Positions 13,921 to 21,711 of a stretch of DNA of 42,069 nt are shown here, piece by piece. Both the position numbers and the translations under genes were made by a program. Origin of the DNA: Acetivibrio sp964564015. GTDB lineage: Bacteria; Bacillota; Clostridia; Acetivibrionales; Acetivibrionaceae. Under the pieces are notes generated by a model. The model was not told where the DNA came from, searched no databases, and worked only from the letters and a program-made list of their open reading frames with translations. The stretch spans positions 1-42,069 of the forward strand of contig CAZLZR010000042.1 of the NCBI GenBank assembly GCA_964564015.1, written 5' to 3'. How positions within the stretch are numbered: position 1 is the first letter of the stretch; each line of letters opens with the position of its first letter.

Positions 13921-15449
13921 TGGATAACTTAATTTTCTTTCAGGACAATCCTAATCTTCTTAAAAAGACGATTACTACCTTTACTGGTGAAACGGAATAC
14001 CGTGACGTATGCCGTAAGATTAAAGGTGAATACTACCGTATTGGAAAGGATTGCTTTTTGGTAGATGGTTTATGGTACCGTATGTCTTCAGGTCTTATTG
14101 AAAAAGACTATGAGACAGGTGCTATATTCTTAACTAAAAAAGCTCCTTATCTCAGGACAGGTATTGTTGATTTCAAAAATGGTACTGCAGTCACTGGTCG
14201 TTTTACACCAAACTATTATAAGAATTGTATTGTAAGACACAAAGATTATGGTACTATTCATGCAATCAATCCTGACATCTTGATTCAGAATGGTTATCTT
14301 GAACATTTTTCTACAGGTGTTTGGCATCACTCTTCACAACTGAGTAGTAAAAAAGCACAGACTCCTACCAACGAAGTAGATAACACACGGCAAGGATATA
14401 ACATTGAGGACAACGCAGAAGACTTTAAACGTAAGGTTGAGTTGTATGAAAAGTTCAATCCTGAAATGAGTAAGGACGTACGTTATTTCGGCAGGATGTT
14501 GGGCCAGACTACATTTGGTTTTGAGGCCGAGTGTGCTAAAGGTTACCTCAGTGAACCTTTACAAAATCAGTTGGGAGTTGTTATCTGCCGTGATGGTTCA
14601 CTTAATGACGAAAATGGTAAACCTGGCCCTGAGTTTGTAACTATCCCTATGTCTGGTGCTAAGGGTCTTCAAACTATTGCTAATCTTGGTAAAGAACTTT
14701 CAAAAAGAACCAGTTTAAGTATGAACTGTTCTTTACACATCCACTTAGGTAATCTTCCTACTACAAGGATGTATCTTATCAGTCTTTACCGGTTGGCTTG
14801 TAAGTTACAGAACGAGATTTTCCAAATGTTTCCTTTCTATAAAACAAATCCTGACGGTATTAAGAAGAAGAATTATAACCAAAAACTTCCTACTTTGGAT
14901 ATTATGACTCCTTCACCGGGTATGGATAAAGAAAAGTTCAATGCTTATATCAATGATGCTTACAATGTATTGTTCAGTTGGTTGAGTGAGGGTTATCACG
15001 CAGATGTGAACTATAATCGTAAGACTAAGCAACATCCTGTTGCTCAGAAATGGAATCGTCATAATCGTTATTATTGGTTGAACTTTATGAACGCTATCTT
15101 TACTAATCGTAATACGGTAGAGTTCCGGCTTCATGGCCCTACAACCCATACTCAAAAAATGGTGAACTGGTTGTTCATCTGTAATGCTATCGCAAGATAT
15201 GCTAATGCTCATGCTCGTAAAATTATCTTAACTAAAGTACCTATTACATTAGATGAAGTTCTTGATTACTATGGCACCAACTTTGGTGAACGAGGCAGAT
15301 TCTTATCTGACTATCTCAAAGCTTATGTTCAGTCACGCAAAGATTCTTTCTATGCAGATTTCAAAAAGGGTGACAAGCAAAGTCTTTGGGACTTTCAGGA
15401 TGAAAAGAACTACACCTTCTCATATAACGGAGTAACTTATTTATTCTAA
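13920..15449 (+). CDS. amidoligase (glutamine synthetase-fold, amidoligase enzyme family)
   Basis: About 509 aa. Start at 13920 is favoured by the TAATG overlap with the previous stop; an ATG two codons upstream is also possible. After a roughly 195-residue N-terminal region come TTFGFEAEC (near 200), RDGSL with PEFVTIP, CSLHIHLGN (near 272) and TVEFRLHGPTTH (near 402), then a helix with KMVNWLF. The Phe-Glu-x-Glu, His-x-His and Glu-Phe-Arg-x-His elements in this order define the amidoligase family, which forms amide bonds with ATP. The N-terminal region is unassigned. Translationally coupled to the class II amidotransferase, suggesting glutamine-derived ammonia or a gamma-glutamyl substrate is used directly. 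Confidence 0.85.
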   Translation: MDNLIFFQDNPNLLKKTITTFTGETEYRDVCRKIKGEYYRIGKDCFLVDGLWYRMSSGLIEKDYETGAIFLTKKAPYLRTGIVDFKNGTAVTGRFTPNYYKNCIVRHKDYGTIHAINPDILIQNGYLEHFSTGVWHHSSQLSSKKAQTPTNEVDNTRQGYNIEDNAEDFKRKVELYEKFNPEMSKDVRYFGRMLGQTTFGFEAECAKGYLSEPLQNQLGVVICRDGSLNDENGKPGPEFVTIPMSGAKGLQTIANLGKELSKRTSLSMNCSLHIHLGNLPTTRMYLISLYRLACKLQNEIFQMFPFYKTNPDGIKKKNYNQKLPTLDIMTPSPGMDKEKFNAYINDAYNVLFSWLSEGYHADVNYNRKTKQHPVAQKWNRHNRYYWLNFMNAIFTNRNTVEFRLHGPTTHTQKMVNWLFICNAIARYANAHARKIILTKVPITLDEVLDYYGTNFGERGRFLSDYLKAYVQSRKDSFYADFKKGDKQSLWDFQDEKNYTFSYNGVTYLF

Positions 15450-15460
15450 TATTTTAGAAT

Positions 15461-15670
15461 ATGTATTTTGATATAATGTATTTTATTAAAAACTATTTTA
15501 AAAATAGAAAATATGTAAAAAAAAATAAAGGAAAAATTCTTTATTTATCTTTTATCAAAATACGTATTGAAGGGTGGGATTGGATTACAGGTAAAATTAT
15601 AGTACAAGTAATCAATAAAAATCATACTAAAGGATATTATAGTACTCTTGATTATAATCAAGTATTTTAA
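15461..15670 (+). CDS. hypothetical protein, 69 aa
   Basis: Small, very basic protein with an aromatic N terminus (MYFDIMYFIKNYF), a Lys cluster (KYVKKNKGK), then a strand-rich part (KIRIEGWDWITGKIIVQVIN). It may be a small beta-barrel. No family recognised. Confidence 0.5.
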   Translation: MYFDIMYFIKNYFKNRKYVKKNKGKILYLSFIKIRIEGWDWITGKIIVQVINKNHTKGYYSTLDYNQVF

Positions 15671-15681
15671 AAATAAATCAA

Positions 15682-15990
15682 ATGTATAAATGTATTTCAA
15701 CATTCACAAACTTTCATGGAAAAAGAGTACATGAAGGAACTACAGTAAGTAATTCTCAATATGAAGATATGCTTGCTATTGACCAAGTTCACTTTCAAAA
15801 AGTGTATGAGGAAGATGAGGAAGAAGATAATTCTCCCGACCTTCTTGATACAGCTATCGGATTAGGTCTTGGTGCAATCCTTTCCAATATTGGAAGCTCA
15901 GACAATGAATCATCCAATGATTTACCCAATACTTTTAACGGTTTTGATGGTGGAAACTTTGGCGGTGGTGGTTCAGAAGGAACTTGGTAA
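15682..15990 (+). CDS. small protein with Gly-rich C-terminal motif, 102 aa
   Basis: An N-terminal ordered region (CISTFTNFHGKRVHEG) is followed by an acidic linker (EEDEEED), a small-residue hydrophobic segment (LLDTAIGLGLGAILS, about 55-69) and a Gly-rich tail ending FGGGGSEGTW. Tails of the form F-x-GGGG-x-G-x-W are common in small Bacteroidota phage and membrane-associated proteins. Function not known. Confidence 0.6.
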   Translation: MYKCISTFTNFHGKRVHEGTTVSNSQYEDMLAIDQVHFQKVYEEDEEEDNSPDLLDTAIGLGLGAILSNIGSSDNESSNDLPNTFNGFDGGNFGGGGSEGTW

Positions 15991-16048
15991 TATCTTAGTA
16001 GGCGGAATGTTAAGCTGTAAAAACAGGTACTCGGCCCGTCTACATTTG

Positions 16049-16118
16049 GTCTCATAGTTCAATGGATAGAACGTCTGCCTTCTAAGCAGAGAATCTAGGT
16101 TCGATTCCTAGTGAGACT
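16049..16118 (+). tRNA. tRNA-Arg (TCT)
   Basis: Full cloverleaf: acceptor GTCTCAT/GTGAGAC (one G-T), D stem GTTC/GAAC, anticodon stem TCTGC/GCAGA with loop CTTCTAA (anticodon TCT), T arm CTAGG, TTCGATT, CCTAG. No CCA encoded. It reads AGA, a codon used heavily in this AT-rich genome. Confidence 0.93.
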
Positions 16119-16132
16119 ACAATTATAATATT

Positions 16133-16369
16133 ATGAATGAAGAAAGTAAATTTCAATATGTAGTTAAAGCATTTCAAGAAGAACCTATTATTGAAAAAAT
16201 GAATAATATATCTGGATGGACTGATGAAAGTCACCAAAATTATATAAAGCAAGGTATTTCTAGTCATGTTTTTATAAAAAAAAATTCAGTAAAACTGCAA
16301 TTTTTAGGTTGGGAATTAGTACTTTTAAAGGATGGTACTTATTATATTAACGATACATCAGGAGGATAA
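16133..16369 (+). CDS. hypothetical protein, 78 aa
   Basis: Starts 14 bp after tRNA-Arg. A polar N-terminal half is followed by strands (VKLQFLGWELVLLKDGTYYI). No recognised domain. Likely cotranscribed with the following genes. Confidence 0.5.
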   Translation: MNEESKFQYVVKAFQEEPIIEKMNNISGWTDESHQNYIKQGISSHVFIKKNSVKLQFLGWELVLLKDGTYYINDTSGG

Positions 16370-16374
16370 TATTT

Positions 16375-16674
16375 ATGAATAAAATACCAACAGCAGAACA
16401 GTTCCTTAAGGAAATGTATGAGAAGTTGAATATCAGATGGAGTGATGGTGAATTGAAAAGTTGGAGGGATGAAGATGTTGAAATTCTTAAGGCTTTTGCT
16501 AATCTTCACAGAGAAGCTATTCTTAAAGCTGCTGCTGAGAAAGCTATTATTATTTTCCATGAAAAAGGAACTAATGAATTTAATCGTGGGCCGTTCAGAA
16601 AGTCTAAACAAGAATCAATATTCATTGATAAACTATCCATCTTATCTGCTTACCCTAAAGAGTTAATACAATGA
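16375..16674 (+). CDS. hypothetical helical protein, 99 aa
   Basis: Mostly helical, charged protein (PTAEQFLKEMYEKLN, LHREAILKAAAEKAI). It resembles the short, unannotated cytosolic proteins common in Bacteroidota phages. It overlaps the next start (ATGA). No function known. Confidence 0.6.
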   Translation: MNKIPTAEQFLKEMYEKLNIRWSDGELKSWRDEDVEILKAFANLHREAILKAAAEKAIIIFHEKGTNEFNRGPFRKSKQESIFIDKLSILSAYPKELIQ

Positions 16675-17141
16675 AACCATATTTTGTTAAATACCTCCCT
16701 GTACCGGGAGAGATAAAAGAAGGGGATAAGTTTATAGTACCTGATAGTAATGTTATTTATGAAAGAAACATATTAGGTACACATGATAGGTCTCATGTAG
16801 AGAAAAAAGTCAAACTCTTCCTCTGTTCAAGAGATATACAGGTTGGTGGTAAAGTAGTCTATGAAGCACACCTTGATTTTGGGGTACAACTTGTAACTAA
16901 TATCGAAGATGATGAAGTTGTACTGTTAAACGATGGTAGTAAAACTCATGCTCATAATCTTCTTAAGGTTATGGGAGAAATCTCTCCTGAAGCTACATGG
17001 GTAAAAGAAGGACAGGAGTTTGATGAGGATGATTGGCAATTTGCTGTTTATGATTTTGATGAGAGAAGAGAATTACCTAAAAATCCAATTCCAAAATTTG
17101 CAAACCTTGAAATCAAAGGCCCGTGTGAACACTTTCATTAA
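16671..17141 (+). CDS. conserved phage hypothetical protein, 156 aa
   Basis: Soluble protein with a beta-rich N-terminal half (IKEGDKFIVPDSN, KLFLCSRDIQVGGKVVYE), then KVMGEISPEATWVKEG, EFDEDDW and a C-terminal EIKGPCEHFH. This end is familiar from many Bacteroidota phage proteins, but I know no function. The terminal Cys/His residues could bind a metal. Confidence 0.7.
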   Translation: MKPYFVKYLPVPGEIKEGDKFIVPDSNVIYERNILGTHDRSHVEKKVKLFLCSRDIQVGGKVVYEAHLDFGVQLVTNIEDDEVVLLNDGSKTHAHNLLKVMGEISPEATWVKEGQEFDEDDWQFAVYDFDERRELPKNPIPKFANLEIKGPCEHFH

Positions 17142-17146
17142 AAATT

Positions 17147-17536
17147 ATGACAAAGAATAAACCTACAAAACAAGTTAAGGAGGAGCCTTTGCTCCAAGAA
17201 CCTATTAGAGAAATGGGTGGTGGTTGGCATGGCTATCAAGAAATTCCTTTAGGAGCATATTCTAAACTTAGAATAAGCGGTGCTATAACTGGCTGCGGAT
17301 TAGGCCAGTTGCATGGAGTAATCTATCTTGATAATGATGCCTCTATTAATGAATTTAAAAAGGCTGTTGCTGAGTTTAAAAGAAATGGAGTCGGTGCCTT
17401 TATTTGTACATTAGGTCAATCTCATTATCGTAGAGAACAATCTCTTTTGGATTTAGGTTTTGAACGTATTTCCGAATACCATAACTACAGACACGGAAAT
17501 ACTTATATGCAACGGCTCTACATTTTAAAAGTATAA
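17147..17536 (+). CDS. phage hypothetical protein, possibly GNAT-like, 129 aa
   Basis: The N terminus is a polar tail; the core has GAYSKLRISGAITGCGLGQLH..., GAFICTLGQSHYR, then LLDLGFERISEYHNYRHG and a final strand (QRLYIL). The last element (a long helix, then GFE and a strand with aromatic residues) resembles the C-terminal end of N-acetyltransferases, but the acetyl-CoA loop is not evident. Assignment is tentative. Confidence 0.6.
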   Translation: MTKNKPTKQVKEEPLLQEPIREMGGGWHGYQEIPLGAYSKLRISGAITGCGLGQLHGVIYLDNDASINEFKKAVAEFKRNGVGAFICTLGQSHYRREQSLLDLGFERISEYHNYRHGNTYMQRLYILKV

Positions 17537-17546
17537 AATCATTAAA

Positions 17547-17777
17547 ATGAATAAAGATAGTTTGTGGTTCAATATGTACATTGGAAATACTACCGGTATA
17601 ATTGATTGGTTAAAAAAAGAAGGCGTAAAAACGCAGAAACAAGCCGTTGATAAATTAAGAGAAACAGCAAAAGATATTTTTAATGGAATCCTTATTAACG
17701 GTGGAGGAAATTTCAGAGATAAGGGTGCTGGTGTAGCTAATGTTATGAGGGCTGTCCAAGAAAATTTTAAAAAATAA
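17547..17777 (+). CDS. hypothetical protein, 76 aa
   Basis: Small helical protein (starts MNKDSLWFNMYIGN) with a Gly-rich loop (INGGGNFRDKGAG). Ends just before a promoter. No family recognised. Confidence 0.5.
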   Translation: MNKDSLWFNMYIGNTTGIIDWLKKEGVKTQKQAVDKLRETAKDIFNGILINGGGNFRDKGAGVANVMRAVQENFKK

Positions 17778-17806
17778 TATTAACTTTTAGTTAACAAATT
17801 TTTACA

Positions 17807-17814
17807 TACCTTTG
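17807..17814 (+). promoter_or_regulatory. Bacteroidota-type -7 box (TACCTTTG), near-leaderless start
   Basis: TACCTTTG matches TAnnTTTG, and the ATG of the next gene is at 17820, 5 bp after the box, so the mRNA would begin at or next to the start codon. The -33 element is weak (CTTTTAG at 17784-17790). It starts the 17820-20376 gene group. Confidence 0.6.
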
Positions 17815-17819
17815 CAGGT

Positions 17820-18416
17820 ATGGGAAAAAGAGGAATAACATATAAATTCGAGGGAGTTGATTACGACTCACCCGAAGAGACTTATTTAGCCATGTGGCTT
17901 AATGAGTTAAAGGATAAAGGATACATTAAAAAATGGTCAAGAGATACTGATAGTTATTTACTTACGCCGCCTGTTTATAATACATATACAGAAGGTAAAA
18001 AAAGTAAAACACAATCAATTTTACAAGATTCTAAATACACTCCTGATTTTATTGTATATTGGGAATGGAAAGCTAGACGATTGTTTTTCAATATCTTAAA
18101 TCAAGATGAGAAAATAAAAGAGCCGTTCATAGCTAATAATTATGTAGCCAAGCTTCCTTTTTCTGTTGTTGAGGTAAAGCCTTCGTTTGATAGGAATAAT
18201 ATGACAAGGTTGTTTCGGCACATACAAAAGAATCTTTATCACTATAACAAAATTTTTGTAACTCAAATAAATATTGAAGACCTTTTTGAAAAAACATTTA
18301 CCCCCGCCCTATACCTGTTTACAAAAACAGGAAAGCAAAGAAAGATAACTAAGTGGAAAGTTTTATCATTGGAAGAATTTTTAAAGAAGAATGAACAGCC
18401 TAAAGGATTTAATTAA
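17820..18416 (+). CDS. probable phage endonuclease, PD-(D/E)XK-like fold
   Basis: 198 aa. Starts MGKRGITYKFEGVDYDSPEETYLAMWL, in which Glu19 or Glu20 begins the fold; YTPDFIVYW (73-81) places Asp76 and VVEVKPSFD (116-124) places Glu118 and Lys120 in the D-x(n)-E-x-K arrangement of restriction-type nucleases. DFIV then EVKP spacing is longer than usual, with an insertion between. Families of this type in phages include replication-associated and packaging-associated nucleases; which applies is unclear. First gene after a promoter. Confidence 0.6.
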   Translation: MGKRGITYKFEGVDYDSPEETYLAMWLNELKDKGYIKKWSRDTDSYLLTPPVYNTYTEGKKSKTQSILQDSKYTPDFIVYWEWKARRLFFNILNQDEKIKEPFIANNYVAKLPFSVVEVKPSFDRNNMTRLFRHIQKNLYHYNKIFVTQINIEDLFEKTFTPALYLFTKTGKQRKITKWKVLSLEEFLKKNEQPKGFN

Positions 18417-18981
18417 AGTAAAGATACAGTTACCTGATTCCGTGTTTACAGGAAATAGAACTTATTCATCCTTATTTCTTGGCCCTTTGTTTGGTCTTGA
18501 TTTAAGTACAGATATTTATTACTATATTGTGAATCTGTATTTAGATGATGAAAGGTTCGAGCATAGATACAAACGACCTTTATTTTTACTTTTAGATACT
18601 AAACAGTTTGATGAACCGTTTCAAGAGATTGATACAAATCTTAGAAACAATAAAAATTTTGTTTATAGTTATGTAGTAGGTTCTGCAGATAATATGTTTC
18701 TTGTGATGTATGTGTTTGAGTGTCCTGATGAATCTATTCCTGATTATGATAAATTCTTGTCAGGACAATATTCAAAATTTTCCTCTAAGTTAAAATCAAG
18801 ATTCAATAAACTGGCTCCTGATGGTAAGGGTGGATATGAAGAATCTCCTTTGTATGGTGTCTTATTTAAGACAAAAACATGGAAAAAGAAAGTAGAACAG
18901 CAAATTGATTCTACTTTAGACCCATCCCAAGAATACTTTGGAACTCCAAATATGGATTTAGAAATATTTAAATACGAATAA
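18391..18981 (+). CDS. hypothetical protein, 196 aa
   Basis: Soluble protein overlapping the nuclease-like gene by 26 bp. No recognised domain; regions of interest are FLGPLFGLDLSTD (near 30-42) and an aromatic, acidic middle. The consistent packing with neighbours supports expression. It might be a partner of the nuclease. Confidence 0.6.
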   Translation: MNSLKDLIKVKIQLPDSVFTGNRTYSSLFLGPLFGLDLSTDIYYYIVNLYLDDERFEHRYKRPLFLLLDTKQFDEPFQEIDTNLRNNKNFVYSYVVGSADNMFLVMYVFECPDESIPDYDKFLSGQYSKFSSKLKSRFNKLAPDGKGGYEESPLYGVLFKTKTWKKKVEQQIDSTLDPSQEYFGTPNMDLEIFKYE

Positions 18982-18982
18982 A

Positions 18983-19204
18983 ATGCCTCTTTTAAAGATT
19001 AAAAAGCAGAATTTTCAAGCACTTAAAAACAGTAAACAATCTGACTTATACGAAACAATTAACCGCTTTCTCCCTAATGAAAGTGACGAAGTTAAAGGTG
19101 TTGTAGCAGGTCTTTGTATTGAATACGTTATTAAGTCAAATGGTGACCCTGATATTTTCATTGATGAGTTGCTCGTAAATACTGAGGAAGAAGACCTTGA
19201 TTAA
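18983..19204 (+). CDS. hypothetical protein, 73 aa
   Basis: Small helical protein starting MPLLKIKKQNFQALK with an acidic C terminus (NTEEEDLD). Stop overlaps the TTG start of the HNH gene. Function not known. Confidence 0.55.
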   Translation: MPLLKIKKQNFQALKNSKQSDLYETINRFLPNESDEVKGVVAGLCIEYVIKSNGDPDIFIDELLVNTEEEDLD

Positions 19205-19370
19205 ACGAACAAAGATAAAGAAAATATCGGATAAACATAAGGATATAGTAAGGAAGTACGCCAAACTTCGTAAAGAATATTTAAAGAAGCATCCACTATG
19301 TAAAATAGTGTTACCCGGCTGCACACGACTAGCAACTGAAATACATCATTCGGGTAAAAAGTATTCTGAA
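19197..19370 (+). CDS. HNH endonuclease-like protein, 5' part (runs into gap)
   Basis: 58 residues are visible from a TTG start overlapping the previous stop. A basic N terminus (IKRTKIKKISDKHK) and EYLKKHPLCKIVLPGC lead to ATEIHHSGK, which matches the first Cys pair and the His-His core of phage HNH proteins (PxCxxxxxGC...AxxxHH). The remaining Cys and Asn/His residues lie in the N run. Could be a nuclease next to packaging or recombination genes, or a homing endonuclease. Confidence 0.6.
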
Positions 19371-19470
19371 NNNNNNNNNNNNNNNNNNNNNNNNNNNNNN
19401 NNNNNNNNNNNNNNNNNNNNNNNNNNNNNNNNNNNNNNNNNNNNNNNNNNNNNNNNNNNNNNNNNNNNNN
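19371..19470. other. assembly gap (100 N)
   Basis: Second placeholder gap of exactly 100 N. It interrupts the HNH gene and removes the start of the following gene. Confidence 0.95.
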
Positions 19471-19742
19471 ACAGCTTTAAAAATTAAGAAAGAAAATCCT
19501 GATGTAGAAAATCTTATTTGTTTACAGGCTGCTCACTATACTTGCATTGATGATTATCCTGACGGACTTCATCAAATGTTAAAAAGAGCAACTAAAGCTG
19601 TTACTAAAGAACAATATCTTAAGAACTTAGATAGAAATATTGATGGCGGAAATGCTTTACAAAGTGATGTACATTTAAGTTGGGATGAACTGCATAAAGC
19701 ATCCAAAAAATCCAGTAAAAAGCTTCTTGAAAAAATATTATG
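19471..19742 (+). CDS. 3' part of a hypothetical CDS after the gap, 90 codons
   Basis: Open from the gap to a TGA at 19740-19742, overlapping the next ATG (ATGA). Contains VENLICLQAAHYTCIDD and a helical, basic C terminus (KASKKSSKKLLEKIL). It is too far from the HNH motif and too different to be sure it is the same protein. No recognised domain. Confidence 0.5.
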
Positions 19743-20111
19743 AAAGGAAAACTTTATATAAAGAATGGTAGAATCCTCGTTGGTCACGAGGATTTTCTTT
19801 TAACCGCTAAGAATCTTCCTGATGGTGAATATATCTATGATTTCCAACCAACTAATAACAGGACAGTTGAAGAATGGAGAAAGTATTATTTCTATCTGAG
19901 AGATATACTCTTTGAAGAAGGTGAGACAGGATATGGTCGTGAAGAACTTCACGACATAGCAAAAAATAGCATTTTACATGAACTCCACCCTCATCTTTTT
20001 GAAAATGGAGTACCCTGTTTATCAACAAGAAAGCTGACTTCCGATGGTTGGCAGGAGTTTATTAAAAAATTTAAAGAATTATCATTTACAGTTTTTAATT
20101 GTTATTTATAA
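19740..20111 (+). CDS. phage hypothetical protein, 123 aa
   Basis: N-terminal beta strands (KLYIKNGRILVGHEDFLLTA) then a helical half (TVEEWRKYYFYLRDILFEE, HDIAKNSIL, LTSDGWQEFIKKF). The pattern of a helix with His, then an Ser/Thr-rich loop and LT..GW..F recalls small phage recombination-region proteins of the NinB type, but the match is weak. Confidence 0.55.
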   Translation: MKGKLYIKNGRILVGHEDFLLTAKNLPDGEYIYDFQPTNNRTVEEWRKYYFYLRDILFEEGETGYGREELHDIAKNSILHELHPHLFENGVPCLSTRKLTSDGWQEFIKKFKELSFTVFNCYL

Positions 20112-20115
20112 AATT

Positions 20116-20376
20116 ATGAAAAAAATTATCATTTTTGCAGCATTATTTATCCTTTTTACAGGATGTGCAAAACCATCAGAAAAAAAATTGAATTCTAGTA
20201 ATTCAGAATTTAATGTGGAATTGCTTTTTACAGTAGATAGTATTAATGTTTACAGATTTAATGATGCTGGATATTACATTTATTTTACTAATGCTATTGG
20301 TAAAACACATTACACACATGTGACATCAACTGGAAAAGTTACTACATTTCATCCTATAGATGTTGAAAATAATTAG
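20116..20376 (+). CDS. small lipoprotein, 86 aa
   Basis: Start at 20116 gives a classic signal: MKKIIIFAALFILFTGC with lipobox LFTGC and lipidated Cys17, followed by a polar linker (AKPSEKKLNSSNS) and a short beta-rich domain (VELLFTVDSINVYRF, YYIYFTNAIG). Longer in-frame versions would bury the signal peptide. Phage lipoproteins often block superinfection; that role is inference. Confidence 0.7.
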   Translation: MKKIIIFAALFILFTGCAKPSEKKLNSSNSEFNVELLFTVDSINVYRFNDAGYYIYFTNAIGKTHYTHVTSTGKVTTFHPIDVENN

Positions 20377-21018
20377 GCTAAACATTGAAGCCTTTGTGAG
20401 AGGAAGTACGTTCACGGCAACAAGGTGTAATTCCCTGACCAGTAAGTGGATTAAAGTTCTACCGTGAGCTTAGTAAGCAATACTCACATAAAGATGACAA
20501 TCCTGAATTGACAGGGTATACTGATGGGCTAATATGGGGGTTCAAATCCCGCCGTTCCCACTAAAGCAGGATAGGTTTAGCAGTATGGAGTAATCCTATA
20601 CGTGTTGTTCCCTTGAGAAAGGAATTAATAGATGTTGACGCATAAGCATTTAGGAGTAAAAGGATGTCCTAAAGAAACGAAACCGTGTACGTAACCAGAC
20701 GGGAGTCATAATAACCGACAAATAAACAAAACGGTAATGTGGCATGCTATCCATATAAGGAGGCAGGATACTAAGAGGATAGAGTAAGGACTATTGAATG
20801 GTATCCATAACTGACCATGAAAAGGGTGAATCGTTTCTGTAGAAATACAGTTTAGCAGCGTTGTATCCTACAACACGAATGAGTTCTCAGCTTGACCCTA
20901 CTCTTATTGAGAGCCTGTGAGTTTAAAGACTGCACGGACTTGAGATAAGACAAGAGGGTGCTAGTTTTTGTACGCTAGTTACTAGCGGCGGGGCTGTGTT
21001 TCTACACAACCCCTTTAC
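20377..21018 (+). ncRNA. large structured non-coding RNA candidate next to tRNA-Met
   Basis: About 640 bases without a credible ORF but full of perfect helices: TGTGAG 20395-20400/CTCACA 20483-20488 enclosing TCACGG 20412-20417/CCGTGA 20462-20467; CCTG/CAGG 20502-20515; a T-arm-like GGGGG, TTCAAAT, CCCGC at 20536-20552; TTTAGGA 20649-20655/TCCTAAA 20667-20673; GGATAC 20766-20771/GTATCC 20801-20806; GTTGTA/TACAAC 20860-20874; CGCTAG/CTAGCG 20973-20987; and a final hairpin at 20990-21013. Size, phage origin and position beside a tRNA resemble the giant ornate phage RNAs GOLLD and ROOL. Membership in either cannot be shown by eye; it may be a different family. Confidence 0.65.
20990..21016 (+). 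terminator. strong GC-rich hairpin ending the large RNA region
   Basis: GGGGcTGTGT (20990-20999) pairs with ACACAaCCCC (21004-21013) around a 4-nt loop, with only three T residues after it. It is therefore either a weak intrinsic terminator or the 3' closing domain of the RNA, separated by 5 nt from tRNA-Met. Confidence 0.5.
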
Positions 21019-21092
21019 GGACTTTTAGCTCAGACGGTTAGAGCAACTGACTCATAATCAGTGGGGCGGGGGTTCAAGTCCCTCAAAGTCCA
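21019..21092 (+). tRNA. tRNA-Met/Ile (anticodon CAT)
   Basis: Full cloverleaf: acceptor GGACTTT/AAAGTCC, D stem GCTC/GAGC with GG in the loop, anticodon stem ACTGA/TCAGT with loop CTCATAA, T arm GGGGG, TTCAAGT, CCCTC, discriminator A. CAT could be elongator Met, initiator or a lysidine-modified Ile tRNA; three consecutive G-C pairs of an initiator are not present in the anticodon stem. Confidence 0.95.
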
Positions 21093-21104
21093 CAAATAAA
21101 AGAT

Positions 21105-21371
21105 ATGAATTTACAACAACAAATTGAGTACACAGAAAAAGAATTAGCTTCTTATAAAAATTCAGAATATTCTTCTAAAGAGATAATTGATTGGTTATCA
21201 TCTGTATTAGAAAGTTTAAAAAAGTGGGATGCTTATATAGTATCTTTAACAGAACCCGATGGGTGGGAATGTAAAGAGTCACCCACAGGATATTGTGATT
21301 ATAAACAAGAAGATGGAAGTTATGATGAAGATTATTGTAGATATTGTGGTAAACCTGAAGAACGAAAGTAA
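21105..21371 (+). CDS. small Cys-rich protein, possible zinc binding, 88 aa
   Basis: An N-terminal helix (QQQIEYTEKELASYKN) is followed by a C-terminal Cys cluster: WECKESPTGYCDY and DYCRYCGKP, four cysteines in a C-x7-C...C-x2-C layout that could hold one zinc. Begins 12 bp after tRNA-Met. No specific family recognised. Confidence 0.6.
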   Translation: MNLQQQIEYTEKELASYKNSEYSSKEIIDWLSSVLESLKKWDAYIVSLTEPDGWECKESPTGYCDYKQEDGSYDEDYCRYCGKPEERK

Positions 21372-21381
21372 AATTTATTAA

Positions 21382-21684
21382 ATGACCTCAAAAGAATATA
21401 TTCTATGTGCCGCAATTTGGTTTGATGATGGTAAAAAGTATGCCCTCCAACCTTACAATATAACAAGTGGATTAGTTCTGTGTGGATGGAGGCATGGTTG
21501 TATATTTCCACAAATTGGTGGCCTTGTTAAAGAACGTCAGAAATTGGGTATATACGAAAAGGAGCAAGGATTTCTAACTAACAAAAACAGATTTGTTGAC
21601 CGTGTAGAAGGTGGTAAAATAGCTTTTGAGGCGGGGCAGACTGAAGAACTAAAAGACTACTTATTCAGCGAGGATTTGTGGTAA
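21382..21684 (+). CDS. conserved phage hypothetical protein, 100 aa
   Basis: Contains LCGWRHGCIFPQIG, GFLTNKNRFVDRVEGGKIAFEAGQ and LFSEDLW. The GFLTxxNRFVDRxE..AF.AGQ block is a familiar signature of small phage proteins found next to nucleotide metabolism genes in many tailed phages; its biochemical role is not established to my knowledge. Confidence 0.7.
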   Translation: MTSKEYILCAAIWFDDGKKYALQPYNITSGLVLCGWRHGCIFPQIGGLVKERQKLGIYEKEQGFLTNKNRFVDRVEGGKIAFEAGQTEELKDYLFSEDLW

Positions 21685-21711
21685 TTAACTTATTTCACAA
21701 AACACTAAAAT

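Noticed and set aside
16041..16048. TACATTTG directly before tRNA-Arg
   Set aside because: It matches TAnnTTTG, but transcription would start inside the mature tRNA and no TTTG lies at the right distance; probably chance in AT-rich DNA.
20530..20560. A further tRNA at the T-arm-like element in the large RNA region
   Set aside because: The 3' acceptor CGTTCCC has no 5' partner of the form GGG(A/G)(A/G)(C/T)G upstream, and no D or anticodon arm is visible; treated as part of the large RNA.
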